DNA of 64,000 nt from Laetiporus sulphureus 93-53. Its lineage: Eukaryota; Basidiomycota; Agaricomycetes; Polyporales; Laetiporaceae. The position numbers were made by a program, and so were the translations under genes. The stretch is taken from the NCBI RefSeq assembly GCF_001632365.1, contig NW_024468552.1, forward strand, positions 143,593 to 207,592. Reading direction: 5' to 3'. Positions 24,027 to 39,121 of the stretch are shown here, piece by piece (positions within the stretch are counted from its first letter, which is position 1; each line of letters begins with the position of its first letter). A model generated the notes under the pieces. That model was given only the letters and a program-made list of their open reading frames with translations. It was not told the origin of the DNA and made no database searches.

Positions 24027-26486
24027 AGTCTGGTCATCAGACATGGACATGATTCCTGCGAGGAGACGAGAGTGTACGATAAACGCGAAGCAAGCAGTCC
24101 TCTTGTGTCTTTCGTCTAGACTTTACGGCTACGAATTAGGCCGTTGTACAGGTGCACTCGTTGCATCGAGATTGGATTTCCGTTGTATCATTCCACACGT
24201 ACACGCTCTTTGTTTGTCGCTTACTACGTACACATTCATTGAATCGATTACTTTTCAAGCTGTCACACTTGCCCCGGCTTGTAAGACTCCTGAGCTGTAC
24301 CTAGTCAGCTAAGTGTCCATACAATCTTGTCCGGTCTCCCACGCCACAGGCGCGTTCCATATCAGCCACACTGATTCAGGCGCCATCATCATCCAGCCGG
24401 CTCAACACGTACGCTCAGCATTCCTTTCCGGCGTCCCGCGAGTTCGACCATGCAAGTCAAGTAGCGCCAAATGGAACGTTGCTCAAAGCCAAAGAGGATT
24501 GTCGAATTGAAGGCAACGTACCGAGCGGAAGTAAGTCTGTTCGTCAGCAAATGTGATCTGGCAGATGTAACCATGTAATCTCTATTGCAGATGAAGCCAA
24601 GTTTCCCAACAAACTCCTAAACGTGTGTTCAGCTTTCACGTATAATGCTACTTCTCGGATGTTGAACGCTGATGTCCAGTTAGGAATTTGGCTGTGTATG
24701 TGAGCTCGTAGCTCAATCTGACCATCAGCAATCCTACTTCTGACAATTCGGAGTTGCTCGCTGTTCCGGTTCCGAACAGATATCCTGTCATACCGATCAT
24801 AGGGAAGTCTCGGCGGCGTGAAAAATCGTCCTGACTGAAAATACAGCTGAACAAGCTGGACGCACGCGAGTCATTCATGAATGTAGGAGGCTCAGGAATG
24901 CGGCCGAGTATAGGCGCAATCCCCGCACTAACAACCATCTTATAGTCTAATTGCTTTTGAGGACTGCGCGAGAACCCAAAAGCCAGAAGATACACCGCAG
25001 GTTACTGGTTCATAGAATATACGGGAGCGAGCGGGGCGGAAGACCGCCCATGGTTGCTCAATTAGCCTGCCGTTGACTGCCAGTCGGTATTTGGGAGGCA
25101 CATCTGAATGATGTTCCCGCACTATTCCTGTTATGCTGCTTCTCCGCACGCTGGACACACCCGATCAGTGCGCCCAGCGCCAGGTGGTTAGACCACGCCA
25201 CGACATCCCCTTGGGGAACCGTGTTGGCGTGGTCTACGATCTACGTTCGTTTCATTGGAGAAGGCATCCACACAGCGCCGGAGGAATGTATAAGTGAGAC
25301 TATTCACCAGATGACGCTGTCTGCTACGACTGATCATCCGACTAGGTGCCGAGGTTGCAAGCGGGGTGGTCGTGCGGTTAGTCGGTCATTGATATCAACG
25401 CGTTTCATGACTACCGCTCAGCGATGTTGGCGGGACGAAACTGATGCTTACGTCTACCCTTGGTGAACGGAAGTCTTGCCTAAATTAACATGCTAAGCAG
25501 AAACGTCCATTCTAGCAGGACACATTCTTGGGCATAGAACCGCTCGGCCCAGCACGCACCGCTACTGCACCAGAACGTTCACATACGGTCCAGGTACACA
25601 TTCAGGCGCCTTGCAAATTCGCTCGGGATCTATCAAATTCTACGGTCGGGCACCCCCGTCTCCGACGTCGTGCAACTGTTGTCAAGTGGCGTAACACCAC
25701 CGCCCATGCGGGCTTTGCGGCAATGCCTATCTTCACTAATCGCACACTCAGCATGCTTGTTCCAGGCCATCAAGGGCATGAGAGCGAACGCAGGCCATGA
25801 TTCTCACCGCACCAATCAATCATCAAAAAAACGCAGTAACGCCACGACACTGATACCCGGCTACGCAAAGTGAGTAATAGGCACCTTATTGTGTGTCATA
25901 TCCGTAACTTATGTATAATGTACATGTAGACCTTCCCATGTTGCGGTGGAGCGCACACTGCCATCAGCTATCCGCAATATCACGAGGAGACACCCGCTCT
26001 CTTGATGCACTTATCTTGTTGATATCAGGCTACGCCATCGTGATCCAATTACAAATATATGGTACAAAGGGGCTAACCAACAACGCTCATATTTTCGGCT
26101 GGCCTAAACCTGATCACTCGTTTTGTACATTAGCTGTTGTAGGCTCTTTAGCAACGCTAAGAACCCGCGTACCTCGTATGGATTACAATGGAATGAAATC
26201 TCTTTGTGTGGAATGACAACGTCCGAAGTTTGTGATGTGGCCGTAAGTTTGCTATTGTTCTTCGAGTCGAGATGAATGGGAGTGGCACTGTGCTGTACAA
26301 GCCGTCCAGTTGCCTGTTCTAGCTGCTTATGTAATCATTCGTGTTGCAGACTAGAAGTGCACCAGCGCCCGCTTCTTTCAGTCTCTACCTCCTCCTTCCC
26401 CTCCAACCACCGTCTTTACGTCCTTTTCCTTTCGATACGCTCGCTAGGACCAACCCTCGCCTCAAGAGCTGGTAGGCTTGCTTGTC
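24027..26486. other. Gene-poor stretch upstream of CDK1
   Basis: About 2.5 kb with no defensible gene. Short frames on both strands lack recognisable domains. It contains a 46-nt hairpin (25190-25235) and, near 26385-26410, a pyrimidine-rich tract typical of fungal promoters or leaders just upstream of CDK1. Confidence 0.5.
25190..25235. repeat. Hairpin (inverted repeat)
   Basis: An 11-nt perfect inverted repeat (AGACCACGCCA / TGGCGTGGTCT) with further imperfect pairing toward a ccccttgggg centre gives a stem of roughly 20 pairs. No gene or terminator role is evident from context. Confidence 0.6.
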
Positions 26487-28253
<1,767 letters not shown>

Positions 28254-28831
28254 AGATCGTTTCGGACTCACTCCATCATAGTTCATTCGCCCTTCATCTT
28301 CGTTCTGCATGTCCATTTCCACAATTTCACACCTTCAATCACGCATTCCATTGTCACGCCAATACATACAATGTCCAATACAGTAAACCCGCGTATACTC
28401 TTCTGACACTGTCTTTGCATCTCATTCCGTTCGTCTATAGCAGCCTGGCATGTCATACCGTTGCCTTCGGTCATGTCTCTATATCAACATCAAAGATTGT
28501 TATGCTTGTTGTACGCTGGGTTCGCCTTCATACAGTGGTACCGCTACCAAATCGATTTGCACTTTCGGCAACGCTGCGCAAGCAACCACATTCCTGCGAA
28601 AGGTGTAGTGGACTGTAGTGAACCCTACGAAAAAACGTCGAACTGCTAGTCCCCATGGAACCATTGAACGGCCAAAATATTCGACCATCAGTCACAGGTA
28701 TGCGGCAAAACGAACGAACGAACGACAGAGAAACGACGGAGCATACGATATTGTCATGAGAGAAAGGAAGGGGAGGGAACAACCAAAGTCCGAAGACGGG
28801 AAGGAAAGATAGCGAAAGGGAGAATGCTGGT

Positions 28832-31800
28832 TCAAAGCGGTCCCACACCGGGACGAGTGAAGTCAGGGAAATTGGGCCAATTGCCAAGTTCAGCCGGATC
28901 ACCTCCAATGCGGACCCACAGCGAGTGCGAGGGAGTAGGGCCGTCGAGGACGAACAGCTGGTGCCAGCCGGGCGGAGAGACATAGGTGTTGGGAGGGGCC
29001 ACGACGGTGCAGAGGTTCTCGCTACTGCAAGAGAACTCAGGGAAGAGCGTGCGACCGCCCATGTTGTTGCCGTGTGTGCTTGATGTCGCTGTAATCCTTG
29101 TCTGAGCCAAACGTAATGCAACTACGTTGCGGAAGTCCAGAGCTTACCCGCTACTAGAGACACTCTCATCGTGTCCGTGGTGCCTTCGTACAGGGTCACG
29201 TTGATTTGATAAGTGCCACCGTAGTCCCAATCGTTCTCCTCCACAGTGACTTCGGGCTGAGTTCGTCCTTGAGACAGGTAAGGAGGGATATAAACCTCAA
29301 CTCTCATCTCCTCAGGTAGACCAGGAGTCTCCGGGTCACTACCGGAGATGAGGACACGGCCGTCCGGAAGAAGCTAGAGTACCGTCAAACGTATCGTCAA
29401 GTAAATCGAAAAGGTAAAGTTATAAGGAGGACGCACAGTTGACTCGGAGTGATACATACGGGCAACGATGGTGGTATTCAAGATTGACATGCGCTGATGC
29501 GCCGGTTGAGTGGGATCATAGAGCAGTGCCTGATAATTAGGGTCGGAACCGAGGCCGAAACCGGCTACACCAGCCTGTGCGCCGTTCACGATGAGGAAGG
29601 TACCGTCGGGGAGCGCTGTATAATTATCAAAATCAAATACACGGCCTTACGCACTCGGTGGCATTACGAAGACATACCAGACTAGCCATTGGTATGACGG
29701 TAACGATTCATCGTCATTAAAGTCAGCCTGTGCTCTTCAATAGTGCTGAACCACGGACATACCATGCATGTCATCACACGCTTTGAGGGCTAAATCGCAG
29801 TGGAAACTCAATCAATGCCAGAATCTAGTTCACGTCAAGACATACCATTCTTTCTATCGTCCACTCCGGATTCTCGACTTCTGGTTGGATACTAACACAG
29901 TTATCAAGCGCAATGCCGAAGTTGGATCCACCGCATACAAGGAGCGTAACCGGGTCTGTGTATGGTGCATACTGAGGGAGCATAACAGTCGTGGCCTCCA
30001 TCGGATATGTTCTTCCGGCGAGGAAGCTCGTAACGGACCCCGGCATGTTCGGAAGAACTGTCAATGTCTCGAACGTCACAGGATCCAGGATCCGTGCTTC
30101 GTTATAGTAGCCTATGGATACGGGTGTTAATGCGGTCCAAGAAAATCCGACATGAACTGCTTACCGATGAAGATATTACCACTGGGGAGGATATGAAGGA
30201 ATGGATAGAGGTTGTTGGGATCAGTACGGTTCAAATAGTCAAGGAACATGTATGTAGGTCCTCCCTCTGGAGTCGGGAGAATCTCGAGGGTGGGTTCAGG
30301 TGCACCGTTACTGCCAACCTCACCGCCTACGACAAGAACACTCCCATTGGAGAGGACCAGAGCTGAAGGATACCAACGTCCTCGCTGCGTTGCCGTTAAA
30401 CGTCATGCACTTCATCTGTGAGGTAAAAAGATAACAACGTACCTGCAAACTCAACTCTTGCCAGTTCTCCTCCCAGTCGTTGGTGCCGTTCGCACCAGGG
30501 CTGCCGTCGGGCGTGTACAGTCTGACGCCGTAGGTACTCTCAACGCTCCACCCGCCCACGTTGAGATGTCTAGCGCCCCTGTCTGGCAGAACAACAGCGC
30601 CAGAACAGAAGACATCAGTCTTAACGTGCATGGTACGCCAAGCCAGGTCAAAGTTATCCGTAAGGCTGAGGTCGAGTTCGTATGCACCAGTGGAATTGTC
30701 GAATTCACTAGTACCCCACTTCTCCAAGAAAGCAACCTTGTTGTTGATCCCCAGAGTAGCTAGAAGAGGAACCACGACACCTCCGATTAGGAACTGTATC
30801 GAAGCAGTTAGCGAGAGAGCGGCTACAGTCGCCAAACTGTGACTTTACCTCGTATTGGCCAGTGACCTCTGGGGTGTGCCATACGTCCAGGCTGCCATTC
30901 CAGTAGTATAGCTAAAGCGGGAATTGAGTTTTGGGCGATGCCACTCTGGACGATGTGTCCACAAACCTGCAGTCGTTCTGGCCCACCGCATAGATGTTCA
31001 GGATCACCAGAGCAGGGCATAGAACAGTCAGACTGTTCAGAGAAACCAGGGCTATTCGTGAGGACATCCGAAATGTCTCCACACCCTGTGGCAGTGTCAG
31101 CACCCGGTCCTCAGCGAAACGTTGCTATACTGACAGCACTCATCTCCGTACTCCATTCCTGCAGCTGGGTAACCAAATAGGGCACACTGGTTGAGACATG
31201 CGTCGACAGTGTTGTTATCTGTCCATATGATCTGATACGGGAACGTTCTGTTGGCGCCGGGTTCCCTGATACAGGCGTGAGCTAAGCCTGCACGAGCCCA
31301 CTCTGAAGGGGGCGTACTCAAGACAACCCTGGTACTGCCATTGACCGGGAAGGCTAGTATTCTGAGGTACTGGGACGGGGTAGGCAGTGACGCTGCCAGT
31401 GGATGTGTACACCTGGGTAAATTCAACATGAAGAGAGAACTACCAATGATAAGAATGTAACCATACCGAAAGTCTGTTCGGCCCGCCACAAGCCTCTCTG
31501 ATTGGTCCAATTGTTAGCCACAGGACGAATAAATCTGGAATGATACGAACGTCGAGTTCCCTCCACATCCCATGTCACAATCACTCTCGTCGGCTATTAC
31601 AGCACCATCGACCAAGGCATCCGCACAGACTACGTAAGGAGAATAATCAGTAATGCCCATATATGGGCGCGGAGGTGGCTTACAGCATTGCACACTGTAC
31701 TCCAGTCCAGCTAGCGTGTAGTTCTGTCCTGCACAGCTCGCGATACAGCTTTCCACCGTCAGATACTGATTATCCGGAAGTTCATTAGCCATGACACGAC

Positions 31801-33115
31801 CATAGGCATCATCCCTGAACAGACTGATAAGCCAAAGAGACCGACGATATGACTATGTCTTCTCACACATAGCAGGCAGCATATTCCCATGGAGAAGGAA
31901 GATCAGATGACACCGGGTAAACCGAGCTTGTGCCTCCGCCGCCTCCACCACCTCCTCCTCCACTCGTCGGGGGCGGAGGCGGAGTTCCAGTGTAGTTATA
32001 CACCTGTAACAACATCAACAGGAATCCGAGGTGCACCTTCGTGAAACTCACATTCAGAGCATCTGAACCACCGCAGTGTTCCGAGCTGTTACCAGCACAG
32101 ACCATGTTACAAGAATCCAGAGCGATGGGAACCGCGCCATTATCGAAATCAAGGCCGCAGACTACAGGATTTTGTGAAGAGAGAGGGCAACATAGTGAAT
32201 GGAGCAGCTTACAGCATTGTGTGGAGTACTCCATTCCAGCTATGCTGTACCCGGCATTGTAACAGGCTGTGGTGCATGATTCAACATCAACACTGCCATC
32301 GACGGCTGGTGATGCTGCGAGCGCGCGTGCGTTAACGGAATCACTGAGCGATGGCATCAGAGGTGAGCTCCTCGTGAGATTTTATGTACCCACTTGTAGC
32401 ACCCAAGCGAATCCCACAGGCCGACACTAGGGACAGTGGTAGGTGGAGGAGGAGGTGCGACACCACTCCAGTATAGGTTGAGGCGATCTAGGAGCTACCA
32501 TCAGCAGGAATCGACTGGGATAATATATTCATATATTCTCTCACTTCCGGCACCGCAAATCTCGTTGGCGTCTCCACTGCACGCAGAATTGCACTCTGAG
32601 GCATTGGAATGGGTACCACCATTTTCTATGTCATTGCCGCAGTCTATCACAAATCAGTGTCACAATGTATTGGCATTGAGTAACGACAGTACGCACAGCA
32701 CTCTTGCGCATACTCTACTCCGGCGTAGACATACGTGGTAGACAGGGAGTCACAGAAGTTGATGCAAGACTCGACCGTCATGTTGTCCGTGCTGGTATAG
32801 GATGCGCCGGTCAGAGTCCGCGAAGCCGTATTGTCCCTGTAATAACGAGATTAGATCACTACAGCATGCGTTTTATCGGGCAACGGACGTATAGCATCCT
32901 TGTGATGTCCAATTACTAGGCAAGTCAGAGGGAGGTGCTGACTGGCGTCGATGAATATGAGGATTAGGATGGATGTGGATGTGAGCCGCTTGAAGCTGCC
33001 ACACACGCCAAAGTGTCAGAAAGTATGGACTCAACAAACATAACGAGTTCGAACGTACCACAGGCAGCAGTGCAGAAAGCACGGAAAACGAACGGATGAG
33101 GATGGTCATCCTCAC
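28832..33115 (-). CDS. WSC-domain copper radical oxidase (glyoxal oxidase-like)
   Basis: Predicted secreted oxidase that makes H2O2, with a galactose/glyoxal-oxidase-type Cu-radical site. The start is ATG 33115; after the first intron the N-terminus reads as a signal peptide ([19 protein letters not shown]) followed by a His-rich segment. Four WSC modules follow (about 33060-32520, 32420-31990, 31910-31430, 31380-30880), each with a W..GCY-type start, the ESC..C..AG.EY...CC core and a C.G...CGG end. A glycine-rich linker separates modules 2 and 3. The catalytic domain shows [11 protein letters not shown] (Cys of the Tyr-Cys cofactor), [17 protein letters not shown] (Tyr), MYHSES (Tyr and His ligands) and a THGNNMGGR His ligand, ending in a Greek-key-like C-terminal domain. 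At least ten introns interrupt it; most joins were not worked out base by base. The architecture matches the CRO3-5 class of wood-decay fungi. Confidence 0.88.
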
Positions 33116-36100
33116 ACCCTACAGACAAAAGAGTGTATCCTGGGGGGGTGATGATCGCTCGAGGAGCATCGAGGACTCTTAAGTAGGTCTACGCCCTGCA
33201 CACGCACACCAGCTGACTTGGAAATCTCGGATCCTTATGTCGCTTTGAGAGACGAAATGGGCATGCCCCTGCTTCGTCCCGTCTCTATCCGGCCGTCATG
33301 TTGACCATTCGTTCCTGGCGAGCTTCCTTGCTACGCCACATCAGGTCAGTTGGTCTCGTACTTGACAGCAGACAGCGTGTCTCGAAGCATTCAAGTATAC
33401 CCATTGTACAGGGCAAGGCACGCGCATTGAAGCGCCCTGCACCGAGGGCGGCATCAAGGATTTTTTTTCAATTTAGAATTGTGGTCGTGGGCCTTGATAG
33501 AATGCCAGACGTAGCAAGCTGCACAACGGACTTCGAAAATCGAGACTTTCTGTCATTGCAAAAGGATGAGAATTTGCCTGTGAGGTAGAATGATCATGAT
33601 GAGGTGGGATTCCTCGTGAGGATCTGTGGCACGAGAATTCGCGGAATGATCCTCACTGATTTGACAGCTCGCTGCCGTTCTCGCTCCAGGAAAAACCATT
33701 GTATGCATGCAAGATGCAATGTGTGCCCTCTTCCGACTCAAATGCCCAGCTTCGTTGCAACGGAAGGAGAACATAAGCTAGCCAAACTAAGGACGCTCGA
33801 CTCTTGCCGTCGAAGCGCTTGACAGGGAAGGCTCACTAGGAGAGCCGATACATTAATCACGGTTCAGAAAGGCACGACTTCGTTGTCCATCAAGGAGGCT
33901 AATCTGTCCGAAGAATTGAATCTTGATGAAGGAAGTAAAGACGGATCATGCCCGCCATCGCCGACCAGAAGGAGCAGTTGAGGACGCCTTTCTCATATAA
34001 TGACGGGAAGATAGTCTTGGCTCCCTATCCGTTCGGCAGACCGAGTCCGTCTTGTATGACGTGAGCATTCTTTAGCACCGATGAGGAAGACTTGCATGGC
34101 GGTGAGGCGCATGATGCCGTTTATTGGTCATCGTGATGCACAAAGGTCGCAGGAGGTACGTTATTGAACTACGGAACGTACACTCGTCAGACCTATAACG
34201 CACTGGACATAGACAGTCGAACTAGGCTTACAGCTCAGTGCACTGAATGAGCTCGCACCTCAAAGCTTGAAGACGACGGGTGATCGCGTAGATCAATCAT
34301 CAAGATAGGAAGGTTTGTTTTGTTCCTCTGATAGATTCTGATCCGGTCACACCTCTGGGGAAGATGCACAAGGATCTCCACATAATGGCTATGCGCATTC
34401 CGGTAGAGTTTGCGTGCATTCATGAAAGGCAGTCTCGTTCCCCTGATCGACCGGTTACTGCCAAGACATCAGTCTACCTCGACATCCCATTCGTCCATGC
34501 AAATGCCGCACATACCGTGTCAACTAGCAGGTGGAAGATGATGCAAGACCGTCAATAGTGCAGCAAGATGATAGAGCATCGTCTTGTCCACAAATTGGTC
34601 AAATGTTGAACCATTGGACGCAGGTACAGACAAACAACTTCGAGTCGGAATGACACTTTTCGGGCAGTCCTTCTATGGATGACTATCAACCGTAGAAACA
34701 GTTGAACGGAACCTAACCACCGAACCCAGTGTATATTTCACACCCGGTGACATGTACCCGCACCGGATCAGCTCATACCGACTATTGTGCAAGCGATGTC
34801 GGGCGTGCCGTCTGCATATCGGAAAGCGAGCTTGGAGGGCACTTGCTGATAGGAACGCGCTCTGGCACGCACTCTTGGCATTGTTATGTCCGATGTCTGA
34901 AAGTATTGATTCATTCGAGATGACCTTGATAGTCACCCGAACTACGAGCTTTGAATTATTTGACGCCGCGATGAACGCGCAGAGCACGATTTGTGACCAT
35001 AGGCGATAGCGTCTGTCCGAATGTGTGTACGAATCAATGATTATTCGTCGGCGTCCATTAGTCGCACCTACGGCTACGCGGAGCGCAACTTCGCTCACGC
35101 ATCATTATCACGGCCCTACGGAACCTCCGACTGCATATGTGGTCCATCGTGACATGTGAGTCGTGGTCTGACCACAGAAGGGTCGATATCGAACAGCGGG
35201 CTTAACCCGCATGGGCCACCTTCCAGAAGTGACGAATTCTTCCGGGCGCGCGGTTTGAGTTCGTCGGGACAGACTTCGATGAGTGACCTGGTGGATTGAG
35301 AGTTTGCGATTAAGTCATACTCGGGGTCTCATGTCGTTTCAGGCCTGGCCGTGCGGAAGGCGAGGAGAAGCCGCCAAACGTACCTCCTCATCAAAGATTG
35401 CCAGGGCCGCATTTAGATGATCATTATAAGAATTGGGGTAAGAAATCCGTCCAGGACATTGGCTACCAGTAACCACCACCAGAAACGGAAATAATTCCTC
35501 CGTTCGCAGTCTATAGCGCGGGTCGAAGTCTCGAACGTTGGCAGAAATAGAGCTTTGAATTGACAATCCTGTTTGACCTGGCTTCCTGATGCGCGATTTC
35601 CAGCTACCGAGACATCAGAATTAACAAGGTATGGAACACACCTTCACCTTCTGGGAGTGGAACACCTTCGAGAAACACGGATGTATGCGTCCCTGCAGAG
35701 TTGAATGAGGGTCCTGATCAATTGAGACCCTGTGGCTAGGGAATCCACAAAGAACAGTCATTGTCCTGCGCCAAGTAGGAACCTGTCATCTGCAGAGTCC
35801 CTGACGAAGATGAATAACGTCGGATCGAGTACTAATGCGTACTCGCCCATGAGCGACGCTCGATAAGCAGGGACATATCTCCGAGAAGTAAAGCGCCAGG
35901 ATATCCAACGTCAGAGCTTGTGGATATCAGACATGCCGCAGAGCGCGGGCTGCAGAAAGGGTCGCATCAGTAATGGCAGCACAAGATATCCGACCACAAC
36001 CATTGAGGATATAGGAAGTCCATCAGTGATCACTGCTGGTGATTATTGGCCTAAGAAGGAGCACGCACTTATAGCATGAATCGTGCCATTTTATCGACTC

Positions 36101-36739
36101 CCTCCCGAACTGTGAGAACGTCTCAAGATCAAAGCGCATACACTGAGCCCTTCGGCTTCCGTTCGTAGTGTAAGAGAGCGCCCGCGGTGAAGAGAGACAG
36201 TTGGTGGCTTACAGCGCCTTGCATAATTGCGTGAAACAGCGCGGAAAAAAACCTTGTTTGTACGGGTGATATAGACTAGTCTCCACACTCTCTTGGCCCT
36301 GCGATGACCCCTGGTCCGTCAGTTCAAATCCATCAAGCTTGACACGAGCGAGTGACTCCGTTAAGCTGCATCACTCGTAGATTCATTCGTGCTGCTTTCA
36401 GTACCGCAGAACAGCCAGGCACCAAGGAATCGATTTGTCATCATAGACGCACCGCTTCCCAGCCGCCCGTTCAGTCATTCCTTCCCTGACTTGTCCACCG
36501 ATGCCCGAAATCATAGCGCATGGTACCCAGCGCATCGGGTGCCAAATTAATCTCCGCGATGTAGTCGATGCGTGTATTTGAGGTCCAGAGAACGATAGGA
36601 TTGAAGGTGGACCCTTACCTGCACGACTGCACGGTCCTGAATGATAGTCGTCCCGTTCTAGCCTCGGTTTTTAGTAAGCAGAGTAACGAAATCTGTTCCG
36701 CCAATGGTCGTGAGCCTCGCAAAGGCTCACCGAGTTTTA
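33116..36739. other. Gene-poor stretch, no gene recognised
   Basis: About 3.6 kb upstream of the copper radical oxidase. Frames on both strands are short and broken. A few stretches look coding-like (for example minus strand around 36530-36610), but I can link none into a gene or assign a family. Degraded genes or transposon remains are possible. Confidence 0.45.
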
Positions 36740-37462
36740 CTAAGGCCGCTCCAATCCCGCTTCGTAGATTGGTCCATGTGGCAACAAGGCCTCATGCAGT
36801 GAGCATGAATAGATTGCGCGACGAGTAGCAATACATACAAAATTGTACAGAGTCAACGAGTTCTTAAACAGTCCAGGCGAAGTAAACCACAACGCCCCGT
36901 AGCGGTGGCCTCGACGACTTGACTGTACACGAGACTCGCCTGCTGGAAGGAGAATGACAGATGCTGGGAACGTGGGGCCTAGGGCAAAGAATCGCCGAAG
37001 AATGGACGCCCAGGATCCCACGACCGTCGAACCGGGGATCGCGCACCATTGAATCGTATCGAGACGGAGTTTCATGGGTCGGACTTCATCGAGCGCGGTG
37101 ATGTTGCTCCGCTCAAGTCTGAGCCAACGAGACGGGTTCCGGCGCAATGCGAGGACCTGGACATCAGAGCGCGCTGGCAATTGACTGCAGGGGCCGCTCG
37201 CGGTTAGAGCAGTATATTGATGCCATTTGAACGGCTGCAATGTCGGCGAGAATGTGATATCAGCTCCACACCAGGACAAACTTGGAAGCCGAAGAGTGCA
37301 GATAGCTGCACGCAGCTGTACGATAGGACTGGCTGCGACCACACGCCGCAACGGTAGACACAGCGGCCAGCATCCCCGCCGACGACGAGCAGCAATTTGG
37401 CCCTGCCAGTGCAGCAAACGACGTCGCGGACAGAGAGCGAGGTAAGTTCCCACGGTCTGCAT
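36740..37462 (-). CDS. Hypothetical protein, possibly a degraded F-box/LRR-like gene
   Basis: An uninterrupted 240-codon minus-strand frame whose start lies 208 nt from the divergent WOPR gene. I do not recognise a domain with confidence. The middle has alternating short hydrophobic strands with Leu, Trp and Cys (VQLRAAICTLRLPSLSW, LRLDTIQWCAIPG) and a WASILRRFF segment. This gives a weak impression of the C-terminal scaffold of polypore F-box proteins. No F-box is visible at the N-terminus. It may be an exon of a larger gene, a remnant, or chance. Confidence 0.3.
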   Translation of the reverse strand: MQTVGTYLALCPRRRLLHWQGQIAARRRRGCWPLCLPLRRVVAASPIVQLRAAICTLRLPSLSWCGADITFSPTLQPFKWHQYTALTASGPCSQLPARSDVQVLALRRNPSRWLRLERSNITALDEVRPMKLRLDTIQWCAIPGSTVVGSWASILRRFFALGPTFPASVILLPAGESRVQSSRRGHRYGALWFTSPGLFKNSLTLYNFVCIATRRAIYSCSLHEALLPHGPIYEAGLERP

Positions 37463-37670
37463 ATTGTGGCGTGTGCGGCAGGGCGGGGCGCGAACCTTCT
37501 TTGCCTCCTCCCACCCCGACGAAATCTTACTCGCGGTCAGTCAACTTTGTTTTTGAAACTTTATACTCGGATTTTCGCTGACGATCGCCTCATGCTCTCA
37601 TGCTCTCACCGCCTCCGTCGTCGACAATGGCCAACACTCTGCTGCGATGCCCTGATATAGGCTTTCCGCC

Positions 37671-39121
37671 ATGTCCCACGATCCTCAGTCGCCTTCCTCC
37701 ACATCCAACAACGCCAACAACACATGGACTGAGCCACCATGGACTGGCTGGATAGACACTACCGGCGACGCCCTCCTCATCCTTGAGGCCGCCAGGCGGG
37801 GCCTCATCCCTCGCGTCACCCGGCGCCTAGTCGACTCTGAGCGCAAGATGATAACCTCTGGCTCCGTCTTCGTCTTCGACGAGGACGAGAGCGGGATCAA
37901 GCGTTGGACCGACGGCTTCTTTTGGAGTCCGAGCCGTATTCTGGGCAATTTTCTGCTCTACCGTGAGACCGAGAAGCGAGGAGCTGGCCATCGGAGCGCT
38001 CGATCAGAGCAGAACGCTGCGGAGAGCGAGGACGGTACTAAGCCTGAGGGGCAGACACTAAGCCGGCCGAAGAGCGAGACACACCGTTTGGTGGGCGTCG
38101 ACCGCCAGCGGGAGCGCAGCCTGGTCGGCAGCCTCACCAACAGTTATAAATTTAAAGCTGGCGGGATGATGAAGAAGGTATGTGTTCTTGTTGACAATGG
38201 CGCCTGTGCGGGTCGTCACCTCCCTTTTTCTTGTAGACATTCTCGCTGTCAATTGGCGGCGTTGCGCAGCACCTCATCTCATACTACAAAATCGAAGATG
38301 TTGAGCAGGGCAGGCTCCGTTCGCCGTCGTCGCTGCCGGAGCTTGCCGCGCTCGACATCAGCCCCGAGTACCTCGACAAGACGCACTTTCGGAACCCGCC
38401 CAAAGTCGAGATCGGCGTCGATGGTATCCCTCGCTACCGCGGCGAAGCGGATGACACTGACAGCTCTCCTCACTTGCTGACGTCGCCGCTCGCGTCTGGG
38501 CTCCCGCTCTACCCGGACGCCGAGTCGGGCTCGCACAAGCGCGCAAAGCGGTACGACCCCTACAGTGGCAACACCACAAAACGCAAAGGCAAGTCCAAGG
38601 GCGCTGCAGCGAGTCAGGACTCGTCTACGGCGGATGCGTCTTCCCAACCGGTAGCTGTCGCGGTGCACCAGCCGCAGGCAGGCTACCCCGGGCCAGAGAT
38701 AGCAAGCGGCGTGCCTCATTATGGGCCGTATGGCTATTACCAGGTGCCTCCTCCTGGCTATCCTACCGCGCCGATGTATCACCCCGCCGCATACTCTGCG
38801 CTCCCTCCTCCGCCAACAGGCTCGCCACTCCCGCACCAGAGTCCCACGCCGCCGCAACAAGCCCCGCCCCCGCCGTTCTACCCTGGATATGCAGGCTCAC
38901 CAGTCGAGCCACCGCATCCGAGTTCAGCGCAATTGTATCCTTCATACTACGCACCTCCTCACGGGTACGCGGCCTACCCCGCCAGCGTCTCGTGGCCGCA
39001 CTACAGCTACCCTGCACCGCACAGTGCGCAGCCTCCTGCGGGCGCCGCGGGTGTGCAGGACACCGACGGCGGCGACGATAGCGACGGTCGTGGGGAAGCC
39101 GGTGGAAGCACGGGGGCATAG
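37671..39121 (+). CDS. Gti1/Pac2 family (WOPR) transcription factor
   Basis: Nuclear DNA-binding regulator of the WOPR family (Wor1/Ryp1/Sge1), which controls morphology and development in fungi. Two exons, 37671-38177 and 38237-39121, give 463 aa. The WOPR domain begins near residue 24 with WTGWIDTTGDALLILEAARR and continues with RGLIPRVTRRL, GSVFVFDEDESGIKRWTDG and WSPSRILGNFLLYRE. The intron lies just before the second WOPR block (TFSLSIGGVAQHLISYYK), after a KFKAGGMMKK motif. A disordered tail rich in Pro, Tyr, Gly and Ala follows, typical of the family, and may act as an activation or low-complexity region. A KRKGKSKG-type basic run may be a nuclear signal. Confidence 0.93.

Noticed and set aside
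24648..25158. Possible aspartic-protease remnant on the minus strand
   Set aside because: Only a vague likeness to an inter-motif region. No DTG or DSG active-site motif is present in any frame.
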